Shown here piece after piece: positions 35,901-46,764 of a stretch of DNA of 64,000 bases. Each line of letters begins with the position of its first letter. Position 1 is the first letter of the stretch. The position numbers were made by a program, and so were the translations under genes. The stretch spans positions 6,639,694 to 6,703,693 of the forward strand of contig CM033120.1 of the NCBI GenBank assembly GCA_019321725.1, written 5' to 3'. A model generated the notes under the pieces. That model was not told the DNA's origin, did not search any database, and saw nothing but the letters and a program-made list of their open reading frames with translations. The DNA comes from Paulownia fortunei. Taxonomy: Eukaryota > Streptophyta > Magnoliopsida > Lamiales > Paulowniaceae.

Positions 35901-36555
35901 TAATTGAGTGAATATCTTGCTTCTTAAGTCTTGCTTCCTTTTGCAGAAGCATATTTTGTAATTTAGTCACATTCTATTTATCCTTTATAGTGTTCTAATT
36001 AATTTAAAATGGACCATATATAGAAGGTAAGGAGTTTATGATAAACTACACAAGGAAACTGCCACTCATTTTCAATCTAATGGATCCTAATCTTGCTACT
36101 ATATTTATCATCTCACTAACATGCTCATGTATTATACAAGAATCATCAAACTTCATGGTAGTTAACGTACCCATTAGTGTCCCAACAACTCACCTATCAG
36201 CAACATTAGATTGAAAATGATCTTCCATAAACTTCATAAATTCCTTAGCACTATCAGTTTTAGGAATCGTTAACCAAATATTCTTTGCTATTATCATTTG
36301 CATAAGCATTAAACTAAGTCTGTTAGATCTTTCCCAAGCCTTATAGAAAGAACTTTGTTCAACACTACTAGTAGCATTAATAGCAACGGGCTTATCAATC
36401 GTATGTTCCAAATCAAGTTCTAGAACACCTAGGTGAAACTGGACTTGTTCGGACCATTCGAAAAAACTAAGTCCATTGAACTTTATAATAGACGAAACTT
36501 GTGAATGAAAAGAGGCAGAAATAGGTACTGCAAAGTATATAAAATGCTCATACAT
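32936..36555 (-). pseudogene. Copia-3 gag-pol, decayed
   Basis: Read right to left. Gag (36555-36190) carries the UBN2-like pattern ISSIIKFNG / WSEQVQFHLG and WERSNRLSLMLMQ. A broken Gag end is at 36180-35600. The integrase zinc part and core occupy 35173-34864 (CVDCNKGKHTKYR, LLQLIHTDIYGPF, IIRSDKGGE), and [12 protein letters not shown] lies at about 34776-34740. RT covers 34500-33600. Its YVDD site near 33841-33850 reads YVDG followed by a frameshift, so the second catalytic Asp is lost. RNase H ends at about 32946 (STMEAKF, then YDNFTTIFFSKND). The 3' noncoding part and 3' LTR are missing, replaced by G3 LTR. Confidence 0.88.
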
Positions 36556-37680
36556 TAATGCTTTGAGTTTTAAACTTAAACACAGATTCAGATATGAAGA
36601 TTCATAAAGACAATAAATGTAAACTGAAGTTTTCCTTTGGGTGATCCAACAATGTACTATAATAAATATAATTGATGCTAGAATTTAATTCATCATAACT
36701 GGTAATTTAATATACTATAACTAGACATGTTTGCTATATTTGGATGCACTAAACATATCTAATTAAATATATCAATTAATCACGATGATGCTCATGATTA
36801 TAAAATAACCGATCAACCTTTGAGCGATCCTTAAATATATAATCAATGAATTTCAATGTACCTATGGCAAAGAAAAATTATATATCATCATGTCATCTCA
36901 ACTAAAAGCATCACATAATCATGAGTAATTGGATTTTATTTTATTTGACATCTACAAATTTTTTTATAATTTGACCACTTTGGTGACTAACAAATTATTT
37001 ATAATATAGACATCAAAATAAATAATAAATACCATACAATTTGATAGACATTATGGTTCGACCACTTTGATGACTTACAAACCATCTTTCAGAAAAATTT
37101 CAAGTGCAAACTTTAATATAATACAAACCATGAATATACGTACGAGACGGTAAATTGCAGTTCATAATCCGTAAACCAATATGCCAGAGGCAGAAAATAC
37201 CTGTCCCGAAGTCATGATTTGAAAATTTATTACCTAATGGAAAGCAAAGAAATTCATTATTTTCATGCCTTCCAAATGAAAAATGTAAGTATATGTATGT
37301 ATAGGTGGCTTCATATACATTATCAAATCAATTTGAATTCTTGATGGAAAAGTTAGTACAAATTGAAATACGTATTTACACTCTAGTATGAATGTATTCA
37401 TCCTAGCATCATTTTATACATATGTCTTGAGTTTATATATATCCATATGGCTTCACATGAATTAAAGGTAAATCAAGTCTACTTAAGTGGGAATCATGAT
37501 AGACTACCAGAAAAACTAAAATCATATTTTTATTTATTTTTCATGCAAAAATTAATTGAAATCACAATTAACATCAAAGTTCATAAATCAACATAAATTA
37601 CAGCGAAAAACATAATTTGAAATGTTAAAATAATAAAAAAATAATAATTTTAATTAAAAAATCATGAGTTCTAAACCAAA
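36556..37680 (-). other. Copia-3 leader region
   Basis: About 1.1 kb between PBS and gag start with no coding signature. A longer leader than many copia elements have. Contains two related words ACCACTTTGGTGAC (about 36978) and ACCACTTTGATGAC (about 37058), about 80 bases apart, which may be an old short duplication. Confidence 0.55.
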
Positions 37681-37693
37681 GGCTCTCATACCA
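37681..37693 (-). other. Copia-3 primer-binding site, initiator-Met tRNA type
   Basis: The reverse strand reads TGGTATGAGAGCC, one mismatch from TGGTATCAGAGCC, the complement of the plant initiator-Met tRNA 3' end. It lies two bases inside the LTR end. Confidence 0.85.
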
Positions 37694-37695
37694 AA

Positions 37696-38238
37696 TGTTA
37701 GTGATTTTTTAGTTATGTAAATCAAAACTTGATTTTGCATAAATGATAATGCTCAAAATTTTAGAACTTCACAATTTTTACAATATCATAACTAAGAGAA
37801 AACATACCTTACTCCATGTTAATATTGATTTCTACCACAAGAAGATTTTTAGAGAAAATAGTGTTTATCTCTCTTTGACCCCTTTAAGTTCTTACGTATA
37901 TTTTTCTGATAGAGAGAAAGCTATCGATTAGTGAGTTAATGAGTTAAGAGATGACCGACCTCTAATTGACTTTATTTATAATCACATGGTATATCAATGT
38001 ATGCAATAAATAAAAAATATATATCTATTGATCATTAGAATTTGACACGTGATAATTATTCAACCATAATTATCTTTTAACTAAATTAAAAAATAATTAT
38101 AAAAAATAAAATAATTATCAAGCCACAATTATCTATTAATTAAATTAAAAAATAATTATTAAAAATAGAATACGTGTAGCATAAAATATCTAATAATATT
38201 TAATATTAAACTCCAATGCATTATTATTCCTTCAACCA
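37696..38238 (-). repeat. Copia-3 5' LTR (543 bp)
   Basis: On the reverse strand it starts TGGTTGAAGGAATAATAATG at 38238 and ends ATCACTAACA at 37696, next to the PBS. It is the only LTR left for this element. A TATA-like TATAAATAAA lies at 37980-37971. Confidence 0.75.
37971..37980 (-). promoter_or_regulatory. TATA-like box in copia-3 LTR
   Basis: TATAAATAAA on the reverse strand, midway in the LTR and upstream of the inferred transcript start at about 37940. Motif-based. Confidence 0.4.
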
Positions 38239-39002
38239 AGAACTGCACTGACTCCAACCTAGATTGCAAATCAAAATTTGGACCTATCAATATAACATTA
38301 TACAGTATAATAAAATTTTTGTCAATAAGTTCCGTGCACTCAAGCATGGATCATTGCACCTTTTATTACATTTATTTGTTGATTGGTCCTTCATTATTCA
38401 TAGTAGAACTCAATGTAGATCAACTTTGTTTCCCCGCCCACTAATATTGGGGCATTTACACAACAAAATTTTACGAATCCATATTAAAATCCCATAAATT
38501 TCTTCAAAAAAAAAGCAAAAAATGAATCAAGTCAGTGCGAGTATACAAGAGTACACACTACAAGAAAAAATAATATTTAATTATTACTATTTATATATGT
38601 TAAGTAACATGAATTTTATTTTGTCGCAACAATAATCGTTACATGCTTAATAGTAAAAATTGTATTTAAATTGCCAATCTAATAGTTAATAATACATGTA
38701 TAGTAACAATAAAAAAATCTTGTCATAAATCATAATAATATTTTTTTTATTTTTAAGTTGTTATTATGTACGTGTCACTGATTGTCAAATGCAACAATCT
38801 TAACATTATACCTTTGTCACCAATTCAATAGTTAACTATTAGATTCGCATAGGCTTCGGAATAGGTGGGGGCAGCAAAATTTTTGAACTTTCTAAGCTAT
38901 AAGTAATAAAATTTATTATTTAGTCCTACATATCCCTATGCTAATGCAATTGATTGATTGTGTAATTTAATTCTTGTGTAGGTTAAGTTTGAAACTTATA
39001 CT
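38239..39002. other. Interval with a CACTA-like terminal motif
   Basis: No gene seen. At 38558 the sequence CACTACAAGAAAAAAT matches the terminal inverted repeat typical of plant CACTA (En/Spm) transposons, followed by repeated GTAACAAT/GTCATAA-type words up to about 38820 that look like subterminal repeats. A matching right end (TTTTTCTTGTAGTG) was not found before the copia LTR fragment at 39003, so the element is truncated or the motif is chance. Confidence 0.4.
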
Positions 39003-39340
39003 TGTTAGGATAGTGTCTAATGAGCCAATTAGATTGGGTGTTATTATACTCTTATAATAAACAATTTTATTCTATTTACAATAATAAAATGCATTCTTTA
39101 TCTTAATTTTTTTTTTATAAAATTAGATGAAGTATCAAGTTAATACATAGTTACGGGTTATGGTCGCGCTATGACCTTAAATATGTTACAAGTCAAGGGT
39201 TTATTGAGACAGGACATCGACGAGCCTAATAAGATTTGCGCATATGATGTTGGCTCATAAAGAGAGTGTCTTATTCCATGGGCATCGATGTTGCGTTATT
39301 AGTACTTACTCCCTCATTCCATAGGCTCATAAGAAGCACT
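39003..39340 (+). repeat. Copia LTR fragment (same family as copia-1 and copia-2)
   Basis: Starts TGTTAGGATAGTGTCTAATG, then matches the first 330 or so bases of the copia LTRs at 1907 and 46779, including GGGTTATGGTCGCGC and the CATGGGCATCGATG block. It ends near 39340. Solo or truncated copy. Confidence 0.75.
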
Positions 39341-39881
39341 TACTCCATTTACAATGATTTAAGGTGAAATTAAAAGAGCAAATGGGAAAAAACTTCACTA
39401 GAATCTCCATATAGTGCACCGTGGTGCCATGACCTGTAGCATTGCAGGCTCGCTAAGTAGTGCCAAATCTCACAAAATCTATGATACGAGTATATTTGTT
39501 GGTGTTGCGGCTCCATGTGACCACACCACGCTCCGAATCTTCTAAAATAGTGGTGCTACAACAACAAAAACTTTGTCATTTATTGAGCCGCGAGCCTCGT
39601 AGGAGGTGCTAAGGCGCCGAATCTTTTGGAATCTACCCAGTAAGATTTAGGATTGGCACCTCGGCATGAAGAAGTTGCGCCCCAATGCTAACATCACTAA
39701 AATTTGATTTTGCAAAGGCATCGCAGCGCTAGAAGATGGCGTTGTAACTCGAGATACTCTATCTTTATGGCTCTACGATGCCAAAAAATCTACAAGAAAA
39801 ATCAAGAAACCCAAGGTAAGAAATCCAAATCCATATCTAAATCAAAAAGATCCTTTTCCCAACAAAGCAAAAAGTAAAAGT
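39341..39881. repeat. GC-richer degenerate repeat, probably from a gypsy LTR
   Basis: 39400-39790 is built of imperfect words such as GGTGCTACAACAACA, GGCGCCGAATCTTTT, GGCATCGCAGCGCTAG and GATGCCAAAA. Their style and spacing (30-40 bp) resemble the block in the H LTR at 7458-7630. No LTR ends can be assigned. No coding potential. Confidence 0.45.
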
Positions 39882-41901
39882 TGTTAGAGTAGTATCGGAT
39901 GAGCCAATGATCTAGCAGTTCTTATACTTTTGTGAATCATTCTTATTCATATTAATATCATTTAAATGACAATCTTTATCTTAAATTCATCATAAGAATT
40001 AGATAAAGTCCTTAGATCGCACATAGTTTGGGGCATGATTGTGCATATGATGACGATCGTAGAATATGTGTCTAAGGCTGTGGTCTTAAAATGGTCCAAA
40101 TCAAGGATCAAGAATTAGTCCTTGAACTTGAGGTACCACGGTAACCTTATGCATGACATGTTGCACTTTTATGTATTTTTCCATTGCATGACAATCACAA
40201 AGGGTTTACATTGGGTATAACATCTTCATATATGGAGATTAATGAGTGGCCAACAAAGGATCAGTCACCTATCTAGATGAATAGGTGAATCTCTTATGTA
40301 TTCTATTGTACTTGATTCTAAAATCCTTGACCTGGGTTGGATGGAAATTAGACGTAGGTTTTTTTAATATTTCATCATCAAGTCAAGCTATTTGGAATGG
40401 AAACATAGTTATTGAGCTAATGAGGTGTCGACTAATCATCCATGCCCTAGACTCAATCTTGAGATTAGATGATGGAATGACCGTATTTGCATGATATTCG
40501 TAATTGGAATATGTTCGCACATTCATCTAAGATTAGGAGTTATGATACATTGTTAGGTGCTTTCCATGAATTGTGGATTTTTAGAATTAATGGGTTAATT
40601 CCCAAAAAATTAATTAATTGGATTAATTAATTAGAATAATTAATTGTTCAACTAAGTCACAAGGGTTGTGAGCCCACAACTAGCTTAGAGTGAACCTAAG
40701 AGCTTACATACAAAACTTGGACAAGTCCATTTCTTGCCTAGAAATTAATTCAAGTGTTGGATTAAATTAACTAATGTGATTAATTAATGGGGCTTGAATT
40801 AATTCAAGTGTGGAATTAATTTAGTTAATTAATTGAATTAATTGATCGGACCTAATTAGATTAGGGAGCTCAATTGGAATATTTAATTAATTGATTGGAT
40901 CAATTAATTAAGATGGGTCTAATTAATTATATGAATTAATTTAATTGATTAGATCAATTAAATTAGGGTCTAATTGATTACTTACGCCTAGGCCTATTAA
41001 ATGTGGGCTTGTAGGAAGCCCATTAGAAAATTGGATTGGATATCCAATTCCTAGAGGAAGTTAAATTAGGTATTCAATTTCTAAGAGGTAATAAGGAAAA
41101 AGAAAAGTCCTTATAAGATAAGGAAACTTACTAAAAGAGTTGGAGATAAGAAAGGAAGAAGTGTCCTACATGGAAATAACTTATGGTAGCCTTTATTGGC
41201 AAACTTCTTGGATATTTTTGTAGGGATTTTTACTGCAGATTTTTGCTGGAAAAACACCCCCTCTCTCTTGAAGAAAAATGGTTTTCTTCATCTCCAAAAA
41301 TCCGTCCCTCCTTTTCTCTTCAATCTCCAAAAGTTCGCCAATCTTTTACCTAGTTTAATTCTTGATTTAATTGCTGAATTAAAAATTAAAATAAACATCT
41401 AAAACACTAATTGTTAGAGTGTTTTAATTCTTGATTATTTTGCTGAATTAAAAATTAAAATAAACATCTAAAACACTAATTGTTAGAGTGTTTTAGTTCA
41501 AAATAAAATTATTCTAGGATAGAATTATCGAATAAAAAACTACTAACATAGGATTCGATTGCGAGTGGGCATCCAAAGTGTGGATACCATTAGAGGGATA
41601 ATATTTAGGATCCTAGAAACGAATCCATTTTTCAATCAAAGGGGTTTGAATTGAAGAACTTGGAGATTCATTGGTTTTGGGATAATGATTTTAATCATTT
41701 CAATCCCTACATCAGCCGAAATGCAACTCAAAGTAATAGTTTCTGAAATATTCTTACTTTAAGTATCAGAAAACGCACAATTGAATAATCACGAAAGGGT
41801 TGCGGGATTCAATTTTAATTACATGAGATGTAATGTTTGTTTTATTTTTAAAAAATTAAATTCTCTGCGTATATATTTTCTGGGAATGCAAGAACCCAAC
41901 A
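39882..41901 (+). repeat. Copia-2 5' LTR
   Basis: 2,020 bp. Relative to the 3' LTR and to copia-1 it lacks about 205 bp near 40110 (compare 47010-47225). It carries a 69-bp tandem duplication at 41354-41491 that the 3' LTR has only once. The middle (40600-40970) is dominated by AATTAATT words. Confidence 0.88.
41354..41491 (+). repeat. 69-bp tandem duplication, two copies
   Basis: Copy one 41354-41422 and copy two 41423-41491, each beginning TTTAATTCTTGATT and ending ATTGTTAGAGTGT, differ at only a few positions. The matching place in the 3' LTR (about 48455-48510) has one copy, so the duplication postdates insertion. Confidence 0.85.
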
Positions 41902-41902
41902 G

Positions 41903-41915
41903 TGGTATCAGAGCC
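41903..41915 (+). other. Copia-2 primer-binding site, initiator-Met tRNA type
   Basis: TGGTATCAGAGCC, exact complement of the plant initiator-Met tRNA 3' end, one base after the 5' LTR. Confidence 0.95.
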
Positions 41916-42304
41916 AAGGTTCGTGTGATTTTGATAATTTTCGATTATGTTTATTTAATGTGTGTGATAAATTAAATTTTTATATATGTGATTATTTTTG
42001 AATCAATTAATTTCTTTATCTGGGATTAATACTAATAATCATTTTGAATGTTAAAATGTTTAAGAAACGAGACGAATTAAGAAATTGGATTTTTTGATTC
42101 AATATTTTCAAGATTTGTGAAATCTTGAATTTCTTGAATGTGTCAAGAAATAAAAAATTAAAAAGGTTGATTTCTTGATCAAGAAAATTAATTTTTTGAT
42201 CAAGTTTTCAATATTTCTTGATGAGATCAAGAAACTAAGAAATCAAGATTTTGTGAAAACCTTGAATTCTTGGACCAAAAAAAAATAAATTAAGCTACCA
42301 ACCT

Positions 42305-42560
42305 CCCGACTTGTGACGTTGGGTGGGCCATCGGCCACCCAATGTGTGGACGCTGGGTCACCTATCAGCACTCGACGTGCGGGCATCGGGTTGCCAGTCG
42401 ACACCCGATGTGTGACATCGGGTGGGATGCTAGCCGCTCGACGTGCGGGTGCTGGGTCGCCTGTCGGCACCCAATGTGTGGGCTGTTGGCTACCCGACGT
42501 ATGGGTGCTAGGTCACCTATCGACACCCAACGGGTGGGCGCCCAGCCACCCGACGGGCAG
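42305..42560 (+). repeat. GC-rich minisatellite in the copia-2 leader
   Basis: About seven imperfect units of roughly 33 bp, consensus near CACCCGATGTGTGGGTGCTG followed by GGTCGCCTGTCGG, in DNA that is otherwise strongly AT-rich. The array produces open frames on both strands (for example 42313-42648) with repetitive Thr/Arg/Ala/Gly translation; these are by-products of the repeat and not genes. It lies between PBS and the first pol remnants, where the leader or gag would be. Confidence 0.75.
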
Positions 42561-44300
42561 TAGCCTTGTTGAACTGTTGTCCCCTCCCGTCTCATTATGT
42601 AATTGTTACGTGCAGTTTATGATTTCTCATTTTAAAATTAAATATTAATTTTAATTTTTGAAAAATTAGTTTTCATTAAAATACTAAATTTGAAAGAAAT
42701 TTCACATATCATAATTGGTAAATTTATATGCTTTTATTATGATGTGATAATTTATGTTAAGCATGCTAGTTGGATGTTCATGGAGCCTAGGCTAATGTGA
42801 TTGGTTTAATTTTATGCATAATTGGTTATTTTTGTGTTTTAATTAAAATAAGGCATGCGAATCTCACAATTTTTTGTTTTATTCTTGATGTATTTCTATC
42901 TCACTCTTATGTATCTCCTATTGGAATTGTTAGGTTTCTTGTAGTTTTAACAAATGCAATGAGAGTAGAATTAGGCGGTGAGGTTACTCTTTTTGTAATT
43001 TGGCAAACATTACAAGAAGATTGAATGAAGACGGAGGAAAAATGAGGAATCAAGGCCCATGAATGTATGGGATACATTTATGTAATAGATAGGTCTATTT
43101 GCATTTTAATTATCACCCTTATATTGACCTTGATCCATTTTGTTTCAATTGGATCACATAGGATTAAAGGCTCATGACCATCTTATAATGCATGCTTGCC
43201 ATCGTTATGATAGTGAACATTAAATAAACAAGAAAAGAAAATGATGAGACCTTGTATAATAAATCTAGTATGACCCTCACTTGAAACTATTTCAAGTTGA
43301 GAACCTTTATTGGTTCGATGCCTTCCATCAAAAGTAGTGGCATGCCGATACGCTACCACATTTAGTCCGTTGGTCATAAGTCGTGGGATGTGCTAAGGGT
43401 TGGCAAGTTGTGACCATACTGAGCATTGAGATGCCCTTAGGGTGGACTCGTCTTTATTGTTGGCCATGAGTCATGGGACGTTTAGACACTCCATCTACAT
43501 AGATGTTTGATGGGTAATGCTTAACACTGAGTACCATACAGGCTCATAAAATTGGGGTGTGTGGGAAGAGGTGAGGCAAAATAGCTTGAGGGTTGCATGG
43601 GGATGCAATTGCTAATGTTGTTAGCAACCTTTTAGTTTTATCATATAGGCTCATAAAATTAGGGTATATGGCAAGACTAGTTGGACCTCAAGCCTATTAG
43701 GAAAGTAGATTTTCCGAATTTCCATCTAGAGGGTGATGGGATTTGAATAAAATAATAAGAGATATTTATGATTAAAGATCATATCATAAATGGATATTAA
43801 TTGAATGAATGCTTAAATTTTTGCCTCGCATAGGATCATGGTTATCGTTAGTAATTCCACATAGGATAATCTAGACAAATAAACAAACTTATCGGCTCAA
43901 TATAGATGTTTGTCACTATTATAGATATTTAGGGCATAGAAAGAAGAAACACAAGTATTGACTTGCTTAGTTGAATTAGAAGGGGTTCTAATTCAAGTTT
44001 AAAATTTGTTGATATCAACCATTTAGGTTGATAATTTTTTTCTTGGGTGTTGGATATTGGATATGATCCAATCTTTGCAAGGGGTTGCAGTAGATGACAA
44101 GAAAATGGAGACTAAGACAAAGGACAATTCTTAAGCTTGAGGATAAAGTAAGCATTGCTTTTTTCGCTATAGGAATGATCCACTTAACTCTGAATGGAAT
44201 TATGATAGTATTAGTTATCTGTTTTTGCTACATTGACAAATGAATTATAAAATCCCAATATTCCATGCTACATAATCAACAAAGTAATATAAGAATTAGA
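42561..44300 (+). other. Copia-2 internal region without a clear domain
   Basis: Expected to hold gag and protease. Only weak traces can be read, for example a copia-like LEDKVSIA stretch near 44130-44160. Two related blocks around 43390-43500 (a GTCGTGGGATGTGC / GTCATGGGACGTTT pair) look like an old duplication. The region is too decayed to call a Gag. Confidence 0.45.
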
Positions 44301-44309
44301 TAATAAAAA

Positions 44310-46690
44310 TAGTGAATACTTGTGGTAAGCTAGATTAGGTCATATCTCTAAAGAAAGAGTTCACAAGATGGTACATTTGCTTGACCTTTTGGACTTGCAT
44401 GAGTTGCCAATTTGTAAATCTTATCTCAAGGAAAACATGACCAAATGACCATTTGTGGGACAATTAGAGCAGACCACACCTTTGGATGTGATCCAAATGG
44501 ACGTAAGTAGTCCACTAAGTATTAGGGCACAAGCGAACTATTCTTACTTCATTATTCTAAGATCATTTGAAGGGTTCAAAGAATTTAGACATGAAGTAGA
44601 GAATTAAATCTGCCAAAGTATTAAATCCATTGATGTGATCGAGGAAGAAAATACTAAGGTGGTAAGTTCTTGATTATCTAACGGAGAATTAGATTCTCAA
44701 CTTTAAGTGAATCCAAGTTGAGTTTCACCTATTTCCTTCTTTATTATGAGAATTCACCTTATAATTGACGATATTCTTATCAAGTAAGGATATCATCTAA
44801 GTCGGTGCCCAAAATGTCATATGAGATATGATGTGGTAAAAGACCCCTAACATACATACCTAAGGGTATAAAAGGGCCTGCTTCTTTAAAGTAGTTAGTG
44901 GGAGATAAGGTGGTTGTGAATCTAGCTTATGCAAATTTGTGGGGTATCTAAAGAAATCTAAAGGATACCATTTGTATAGTTCCTAAGAATAAAGAAAATC
45001 TAAATGATACCATTTCTATGGTTCCTAAGAACAAAGGAGTTTGTTTTCTAGGGACGCCACCTTCTTGAGAAGAAGGAATTTCTATTAGATAGAAACGGAT
45101 AGATCATAAAACTTGAAATAGTTCAAGAACCATAGTTTATCTCACAAGTGGAAATGGTGTATGAAAAAATTACTAAAACTTTCAGTACACAACCTCCAAT
45201 GAGATCAAAAAGGATCTCAGGGCCACTTATATGATAAGAGCCTCTTATTAGAGAGCAACAAGGAGGATCTCTTTTTTGAATATTGATCTAACTAAGGAGT
45301 AATGATGTATGACATCAATTCAGAAAATGGCAAAATACCATACAATCCAACATGGACTCTATGTACTCTAATAAGGTTTGGCCTTAGTGGGCCCATTAGT
45401 AGGAATGGTTCCCATTGGCTACAAACGGGTCTGCCAATATAAATTGAAGAGCATGGGAAGGTGGTGACCTATAAAGGCATGATTGGTAGCATAGTGTTAC
45501 GCTCAAAGTCAAGGTGTTGACTATTGAGGATCCCTTTTACCAGATATGATGCTAAAATCCATTCGGAATATGCTAGTTATATCTATGTATTACGACTACT
45601 AGATATGGCAAAGGGATATGAAGACCATCTTTCTCAATAGAGGTATTGAGAATGGGATATAGGTTAAGCGGCCTGAGGTCATCATATCAAATAGAAGAAA
45701 GCAAAAGTTTTGCAAGCTTCAAAGATCCGTTACGAACTCAAAATAAATTTTTTGAATGTGGAACATTCGATTCCCCAAAGCAATCAAATGGTTTAATTTT
45801 CTTTGGAATGCGAATGAGCCATATGTGTACAAGAGAGTTAGTGGGAGTATGGTGATGATTGTTGTGTTTTACGCTGCTGATGTTTTACTCATAGAGATGA
45901 TGTAGGAATATTGCAGTCAGCTGCAACTTGTCGTCTACAAAGTTCTCCAAGAAGGATTTAGGAGAACTATCCTAGAGATTGGGGATTGAGATTTATGGAG
46001 ATAAATTTGAAAGGATGCTTGGACTATCCTAAATCCAAGTACATAGATTAGATGCTAAAAGAGTCTAGCATAGAAGAATTCTAAGAGAGATTATTATTTT
46101 TTGAGTCACAGGATTTTTCTTTCGAAGTCCTCATCCCCAAAAAAATATAAAAAATACTATGAGTGTCATAAGTAGATATCAGTCAATTTGATGGGAAAAG
46201 TGTTGAAAGTTGTAATGACGAGCTTTAGTACTTACAAAGCACTAAGGATTTTTTCTTGGAGTACGGTTATGGATAACTAAATCTAAGATGTTTCATTTAG
46301 TTTTTAGTTTAAAGTAGATAACTTGAAGTCTATGTCTAGATTCGTGTTCATCCTAAATAGTGGAATAGTTAGTTGGAAAGAGTTTCAAACTTGTAATAAC
46401 CTTAGATTCCACCACCGTAATTGAATACATCACGGCATGCGATGCTATGAAAATGGACTATTTGGTTAGGGAATTTAATCCAAGTATTGGATGTAGCTCC
46501 AACCATTCTTGATTGAGTATTGGAGTACTGTGATAACAATGGGGGTTATTACACAAGTAAAGAAGCCAATGTCTCATCAAAGGATCTAAACAAAAATAGA
46601 TTAGCGATACTATGATTCTAAAAATCGTTAGTAGAGACAACATCAGTGTGGAAAGATTTGCCTCGATAAAAAATATAGCAGACCCACTAA
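44310..46690 (+). pseudogene. Copia-2 pol (pre-integrase, integrase, RT, RNase H), decayed
   Basis: 44330-44470 reads ARLGHISKERVHKMVHL and LPICKSYLKENMTK, the GAG-pre-integrase domain. 44480-44620 is the integrase start (TTPLDVIQMDVSSPLS). 44935-45120 matches the window start (post-integrase region), 45410-45530 the RT start, and the RT active site near 45870-45900 reads VFYAADVLLI instead of YVDDILLI, so one catalytic Asp is replaced. RNase H traces run 46290-46680. Stops occur in every frame. The copy is more decayed than copia-1. Confidence 0.8.
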
Positions 46691-46764
46691 TTTAACCCTT
46701 TAGATATATATTTGAAGGATATTTTGAGGAAGATAGGCCTTAATACGAGGGCAATTATCTCTAG

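Noticed and set aside
41903..41915. tRNA-like match
   Set aside because: Only the 3' complement of initiator-Met tRNA is present, next to an LTR; it is a primer-binding site, and no tRNA gene fold was found here or elsewhere.
42313..42648. 111-codon open frame and overlapping frames on both strands
   Set aside because: They arise from the GC-rich 33-bp minisatellite, in which all frames lack AT-rich stops; the translation is repetitive and there is no domain.
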